Shown: positions 4,886 to 7,678 of the stretch, piece by piece
Layout of the letters: each line of letters begins with the position of its first letter
Numbering within the stretch: the stretch's first letter is position 1
DNA from: an uncultured Erysipelotrichaceae bacterium
GTDB taxonomy: Bacteria; Bacillota_I; Bacilli_A; RFN20; CAG-826
DNA: 7,678 nt
Assembly (NCBI GenBank): GCA_902800255.1
Contig: CADCDV010000022.1
Location: forward strand, 1 to 7,678
Reading direction: 5' to 3'
Translations under genes and position numbers: made by a program
Notes under the pieces: generated by a model
Databases searched by the model: none
The model's input: only the letters and a program-made list of their open reading frames with translations
What the model was told of the DNA's origin: nothing

Positions 4886-5233
4886 ATGAAACTCGCTCTT
4901 TGTTACGTGAACATTCTTAGAGCCCTTAAGACCCTTGATCTTGAGGGAGTGGAAGTGACTTCTGATGGCCTTACGAAGATCCTCAAAGGCATCATCGATT
5001 TTGAGACCATCAAGTACGTCAATTCGAGCGCTTTCGGCTATTTCCCTTCCTACACGGGAAGAAGAACGAAAGGACGTATCAACCACCTTATGGGGAATGG
5101 CTATCTTGAAACCAAGGATTCTTTCCTTTCCTTAACCTCAAAATGCGATGAGCTTAATCTTCGCCCTCTTGAGAAGAAAGACTTCAAGATGCCAGAGAGC
5201 AAAAACATCAGATTCAAGACGGAGGATAGATAA
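4886..5233 (+). CDS. Stand-alone RQC-like winged-helix protein, 115 residues
   Basis: The core (~8-92) looks like the RQC domain found at the end of RecQ helicases, which binds duplex DNA: NILRALKTLDLEGVEVTSDGLTKILKGI (9-36) corresponds to the first helices up to the conserved lLrG-like motif, SAFGYFPSYTGRRTKGRINHLMGNGYLE (48-75) to the short loop followed by the LI..GYL recognition segment, and FLSLTSKCDEL (80-90) to the wing strand ending in LT. No helicase motor, zinc site or HRDC domain is present, and nothing upstream could encode one because the divergent NifU gene intervenes. The basic tail (KKDFKMPESKNIRFKTEDR) may aid nucleic-acid binding. The assignment rests on pattern only and could be a general winged helix. 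It is translationally coupled to the peptidase gene (2-base gap). ATG 4886 is the first in-frame start and lacks an SD. Confidence 0.6.
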   Translation: MKLALCYVNILRALKTLDLEGVEVTSDGLTKILKGIIDFETIKYVNSSAFGYFPSYTGRRTKGRINHLMGNGYLETKDSFLSLTSKCDELNLRPLEKKDFKMPESKNIRFKTEDR

Positions 5234-5235
5234 AC

Positions 5236-6951
5236 ATGAAGAAAATGACAGATAAGAAATTCGAAGAATGGCCATTCCAAGTGCCTAACTTCGATAACGT
5301 ATGCGCCCGCCTCAAAGGCTTCGCTGAATTATTCGAAAAAGCCCCAACCAAAGAAGAAGCGTTAAAGCTTTGGAAGAAATACACCCGTCTCCTTGAGAGT
5401 GTCGAAGACAAAATCACCCATGTCTCCGTCCTTTTCAGCCTTGAGACCACCAACAAGAAATATGAGAAGGCCATGAAGAAGATCAACAACTCCATGCCTA
5501 TCCTTGAGCTTGAGACCCAGAAGTTCTCCAAAGCCTATCTCGCCTCCCCACATCTTGAATATCTTGAGAGCAAATTAGGAAAGCTCCTCACCAAGATGTA
5601 TCAGTACGAGGTCAAGAAGAGTGACGAATCAGTCGTCTCTCTCAAACAAGAAGAATCCGAGCTCGTCATGAAATACCAGGCTGTTACTGCCGGAATCTCC
5701 TTCGAGTTCCGTGGCGAGAAATACAACATGCCTCAGATGGGCAAATTCCTCCAGGACCTTGACCGTGAGACCAGAAAAGAAGCTGCGGAGGTTTACTATA
5801 ACGGACTTAATGCCAAGAAAGACGAACTCGAGGATATCTTTGATAAGCTCGTCAAAGTCCGTACCGAGATGGCCAAGAAACTTGGCTACAAATCCTACAC
5901 CGAACTTGGCTACATCATGATGGACCGTTATGACTATACCCCAGAGATGGTGGCCGCATATCGCGAGCAGATCCACGAAGTCGTGACTCCTCTTGCCGCC
6001 AAGATCGTTAGAAAACAGATCGCCCGCTTAGGAATCAGGAACCCAGAGATCTATGATCTCAATCTCATGTTCCCTAACGGCAACCCAACTCCAAAAGGAA
6101 CCACCGAAGATAAGGTCAACGCTGCCATCAAGATGTATGACCAGATGTCCGAAGACACCTCCAAATACTTCCGTTACATGAACGACCATAACCTCCTCTT
6201 CCTCGATGCCAAACCTGGCAAGCAAAGCGGTGGTTATATGACTTACTTCCCGGTTCAGAGAACTCCAATCATCTTCTCGAACTTCAATGGCACCTCAGGT
6301 GACGTCGATGTCCTTACCCATGAGTTCGGACATTCCTTCCAGGCTTTCGAGTCTGCCGACATCAAGGTTCCAGCCTATCGTTCTCCAACTGCTGAGAGCT
6401 GCGAAATCCACTCCATGTCGATGGAATTCTTCGCTGAGCCATACATGGATCTCTTCTTTGATGAACCGGACAAATACCGTTACGTTCATCTTGCCGATTC
6501 GATTTGTTTCCTCCCATATGGCGTCTCCGTCGATGAGTTCCAGCATTGGGTCTACGCTCACCCAGAGGCCACGCCAGCGGAAAGAGATGAGCAGTGGCAC
6601 AAGATCGAAGAGAAATACACCCCGTGGAAGGTTGAGGCGGAAAGGAACTGCGAGTACCTTTACACCGGTCATCGTTGGCTCACCCAGCTCCATATCTTCG
6701 AGATGCCGTTCTATTACATCGACTACACGCTCGCACAGGTATGCGCGTTTATGTTCTTCAATAAGGACAGACGTTCACACGAAAACGCGTGGAAGAAGTA
6801 CATCAAACTCTGCAAGCTCGGTGGCAAATACACCTTCTGCGAGCTCGTGAAGAAGGTCGGACTTGAGGTTCCATTCGACGATGGAGTCTTAGCCAAAACG
6901 ATCAAGCCTCTTGAGAAAGTCCTCCGCGACTATCACCCAGAAAACTTCTAG
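5236..6951 (+). CDS. M3-family oligoendopeptidase (PepF-like zinc metallopeptidase)
   Basis: M3 oligoendopeptidases are cytoplasmic zinc enzymes that cut short peptides inside a deep channel, recycling peptides after import or proteolysis. The 571-residue length is typical of the M3 group with a shortened N-terminus. The active site is complete: HEFGH at 362-366 (H362 and H366 bind zinc, E363 is catalytic) within DVDVLTHEFGHSFQAFES, and the third ligand E390 in AESCEIHSMSMEFFAEP, 24 residues on, as in the family. Other familiar pieces are SGGYMTYFP (331-338), the substrate-side HRWLTQLHIFEMPFYYIDYTLAQVCAFMFF near the C-terminus, and an all-helical N-terminal region with the oligopeptidase F look (~30-150). 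No signal peptide is seen. ATG 5236 has GGAGG (5221-5225) 10 bases upstream, inside the end of the preceding gene, so translation is probably coupled. A terminator follows directly. Exact peptide preference cannot be inferred. Confidence 0.95.
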   Translation: MKKMTDKKFEEWPFQVPNFDNVCARLKGFAELFEKAPTKEEALKLWKKYTRLLESVEDKITHVSVLFSLETTNKKYEKAMKKINNSMPILELETQKFSKAYLASPHLEYLESKLGKLLTKMYQYEVKKSDESVVSLKQEESELVMKYQAVTAGISFEFRGEKYNMPQMGKFLQDLDRETRKEAAEVYYNGLNAKKDELEDIFDKLVKVRTEMAKKLGYKSYTELGYIMMDRYDYTPEMVAAYREQIHEVVTPLAAKIVRKQIARLGIRNPEIYDLNLMFPNGNPTPKGTTEDKVNAAIKMYDQMSEDTSKYFRYMNDHNLLFLDAKPGKQSGGYMTYFPVQRTPIIFSNFNGTSGDVDVLTHEFGHSFQAFESADIKVPAYRSPTAESCEIHSMSMEFFAEPYMDLFFDEPDKYRYVHLADSICFLPYGVSVDEFQHWVYAHPEATPAERDEQWHKIEEKYTPWKVEAERNCEYLYTGHRWLTQLHIFEMPFYYIDYTLAQVCAFMFFNKDRRSHENAWKKYIKLCKLGGKYTFCELVKKVGLEVPFDDGVLAKTIKPLEKVLRDYHPENF

Positions 6952-6952
6952 G

Positions 6953-6981
6953 AAAACACCCTCTGAAAATGAGGGTTTTTT
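6953..6981 (+). terminator. Intrinsic terminator after the M3 peptidase gene
   Basis: ACCCTC (6958-6963) pairs with GAGGGT (6971-6976) around TGAAAAT, preceded by AAAA and followed by T-run 6976-6981. It begins at the stop codon. Confidence 0.85.
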
Positions 6982-7142
6982 CTTACAAAAACGCACCAAA
7001 AATCCGCACTTTATGAAAGTGTTTTCAGGTTTTCAAGAATATATCAGTATTTAATTAGCGACATTCTAATTGAAAAGAAATTTTGGCAAATATAAATACA
7101 AGTATTTAATTCTCGAATTCTTGTTTGATTTCCCTCAGAAAG

Positions 7143-7187
7143 AAACGGTCACGAAAATATGCCGATTTTTCGAGAATGTAACCGTTT
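7143..7187. repeat. Nested inverted repeat upstream of the riboswitch
   Basis: AAACGGT (7143-7149) is complementary to ACCGTTT (7181-7187), and inside it CGAAAA (7152-7157) is complementary to TTTTCG (7167-7172) with a 9-base loop. The outer and inner helices are separated by 2 bases on the left and 8 on the right. It could be an operator or an imperfect RNA hairpin. Confidence 0.45.
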
Positions 7188-7236
7188 TCATGAAAATAAA
7201 TGATATGATTCTGTAGTTTTTTCATTTAGGGTGGTT

Positions 7237-7242
7237 TATATT
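7237..7242 (+). promoter_or_regulatory. Possible -10 box for the riboswitch transcript
   Basis: TATATT would place the start of transcription near 7249, immediately before the TCGAAT that can pair with the base of the aptamer. No clear -35 is present at 7213-7220, so the call is weak; TATGAT at 7204-7209 is an alternative. Confidence 0.3.
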
Positions 7243-7267
7243 CAATGTGTCGAATCGCTAAATCGAC

Positions 7268-7336
7268 ATTTCGTATAATTGCCCTAATTGGTGGGAAAGT
7301 CTCTACGTTGGACCGTATAATCCAACACTACCAATT
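7268..7336 (+). promoter_or_regulatory. Purine riboswitch aptamer, guanine-type
   Basis: The fold matches the purine aptamer. J1/2 is TAA (7276-7278) after GTA of P1. P2 is TT.CCC (7279-7284) with GGG.AA (7293-7298), closing loop L2 TAATTGGT. J2/3 is TCTCTAC (7300-7306), matching the conserved UNUCUAC. P3 is a perfect 6-bp GTTGGA/TCCAAC (7307-7312 with 7321-7326), closing L3 CCGTATAA. GG of L2 (7290-7291) can pair with CC of L3 (7313-7314), the known loop-loop contact. The ligand-reading base after P3 is C7328 (equivalent to C74), which predicts guanine/hypoxanthine rather than adenine, and U51 (7304) is kept. P1 is weak: GTA/TAC then mismatches (7268-7275 with 7329-7336). L3 is one base longer than in the Bacillus xpt aptamer. 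It lies 37 bases before a BMP-type nucleoside receptor gene, a typical target. No T-run terminator separates it from the start, so control of translation is more likely. Confidence 0.85.
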
Positions 7337-7363
7337 CGAACAATTATCGAATCCATTTAGGAG
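7334..7363 (+). promoter_or_regulatory. Putative expression platform and ribosome binding site
   Basis: ATTCGA (7334-7339) and TCGAAT (7347-7352) can form a 6-bp hairpin with loop ACAATTA, overlapping the 3' strand of P1 and ending 6 bases before the Shine-Dalgarno AGGAG (7359-7363). That SD is 10 bases from ATG 7374. The overlap makes P1 and this hairpin competitors, but whether it controls access to the SD is inference. Confidence 0.45.
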
Positions 7364-7373
7364 AAAAAGAAAC

Positions 7374-7678
7374 ATGAAAAAACAAATCTTAGCACTCACC
7401 GCCATGCTCGCCATCGCTGGTCTTTCCAGCTGCGGCCCAGCCACCGAGAAGATGAAAGTCGGTCTTTTAACTCTTCACGGAACCGAATCCACCTATGACA
7501 AGAACTTCATCGACGCTTTCAACAAAGCTTGCGATGCCAAAGGCGTTGAGCCACTCCTCCAGTCTGGTGTTGGCGAAGATGCTACCTGCACCACTGCCGC
7601 TGACAAGATGGTCCAGGAAGGCGCTAAGTTAGTCTTTGCCGATTCCTTCGGCCACGAAGATCCATTAATGGAATCTGC
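7374..7678 (+). CDS. BMP-family (PnrA/TmpC-like) purine nucleoside-binding lipoprotein of an ABC transporter (3' truncated)
   Basis: BMP-family lipoproteins capture nucleosides, mostly purine, outside the cell and deliver them to an ABC permease. The 101 residues seen begin with a lipoprotein signal: MKKQ, a hydrophobic stretch LALTAMLAIAG, and the lipobox LSSC with C20 as the lipidated residue. The mature part opens with the periplasmic-binding-like fold of the family: MKVGLLTLHGTESTYDKNFIDAFNKACDAKG (27-57), then VGEDATCTTAADKMVQEGAKLVFADSFGHED (66-96), which matches the BMP pattern vGe...aA..l...GaklIfa.sFgyeD. Family members are about 350 residues, so roughly two thirds lies beyond the window, where permease and ATPase genes would be expected. 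The SD AGGAG at 7359-7363 supports ATG 7374. The upstream guanine-type riboswitch agrees with a role in purine uptake and predicts repression when guanine is plentiful. Confidence 0.88.
   Translation, partial: MKKQILALTAMLAIAGLSSCGPATEKMKVGLLTLHGTESTYDKNFIDAFNKACDAKGVEPLLQSGVGEDATCTTAADKMVQEGAKLVFADSFGHEDPLMES

Larger units (their letters stand above)
6984..7249. other. AT-rich non-coding stretch with several inverted repeats
   Basis: No convincing gene is seen on either strand. The stretch holds CACTTT/AAAGTG at 7007-7021 followed by TTTT, which could be a weak second terminator; AATTAG/CTAATT at 7053-7071; the 11-base direct repeat AGTATTTAATT at 7046-7056 and 7101-7111; a nested inverted repeat at 7143-7187; and the palindrome TTTTCATGAAAA at 7185-7196. 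Possible -10 boxes are TATGAT (7204-7209) and TATATT (7237-7242), neither with a clear -35. It is much more AT-rich than the flanking genes. Confidence 0.6.

Noticed and set aside
6287..6850. 187-residue plus-strand frame inside the peptidase gene
   Set aside because: It is a +1-shifted shadow of the M3 peptidase, rich in Ser/Arg/Thr, and spans the active-site codons of the real frame.
7007..7025. Second terminator of the peptidase gene
   Set aside because: CACTTT/AAAGTG has a 3-base loop, low GC and only TTTT after it; it is kept as a note within the non-coding stretch rather than a separate terminator.
1566..7678. Mycoplasma-type genetic code (TGA as Trp) in the Bacilli part
   Set aside because: No complete gene here ends in TGA, but Trp is always TGG and no reading frame needs TGA read-through, so the standard code suffices.

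Overview
The window joins two unlike pieces of DNA. Bases 1 to about 1530 are G+C-rich (39 of 60 bases from 1081 are G/C) and hold the end of a secreted Ig-like-repeat protein and most of a metallo-beta-lactamase-fold lactonase. The style (GC-rich codons, Lys/Ala-rich Ig-like repeats, long GC terminator) suggests a gut actinobacterium of the Coriobacteriia (Olsenella/Collinsella type); this is inference. From about 1555 to the end the DNA is moderate-GC (25 of 60 from 1981), prefers CCA, CTT and AGA codons, and carries a typical Bacillota/Bacilli set: argS, rpoE (RNA polymerase delta, a Firmicutes protein), a NifU-type scaffold, an M3 peptidase and a BMP lipoprotein behind a purine riboswitch. 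An uncultured gut Bacilli/Erysipelotrichia/RF39-like lineage with the standard genetic code fits best.

The join lies inside one open frame (861-2804). Its first ~231 residues are the lactonase without its C-terminus; its last ~424 are arginyl-tRNA synthetase without its N-terminal domain. They meet at a stretch (residues 224-231, EFVSANPT) that both families carry naturally. This is most simply a metagenomic assembly chimera at a shared word, not a new fusion enzyme.

Layout of the Bacilli part: argS(3' part)-rpoE, terminator; a 78-residue two-helix membrane protein, terminator; a CysQ/inositol-monophosphatase-family phosphatase running into a bidirectional terminator shared with a convergent NifU-domain gene; a divergent 88-bp promoter region; a two-gene operon of a stand-alone RQC-like winged-helix protein and an M3 oligoendopeptidase, terminator; then ~390 bp of AT-rich non-coding DNA with several inverted repeats and a guanine-type purine riboswitch aptamer, leading to a truncated BMP-family (PnrA-like) nucleoside-binding lipoprotein gene.

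Most interesting after the chimera are the riboswitch with its possible alternative pairings, three genes whose -10 boxes sit so close to a start codon that leaderless transcripts are likely, the RQC domain without a helicase, and a 15-bp perfect inverted repeat competing with a local hairpin in the actinobacterial intergenic region.
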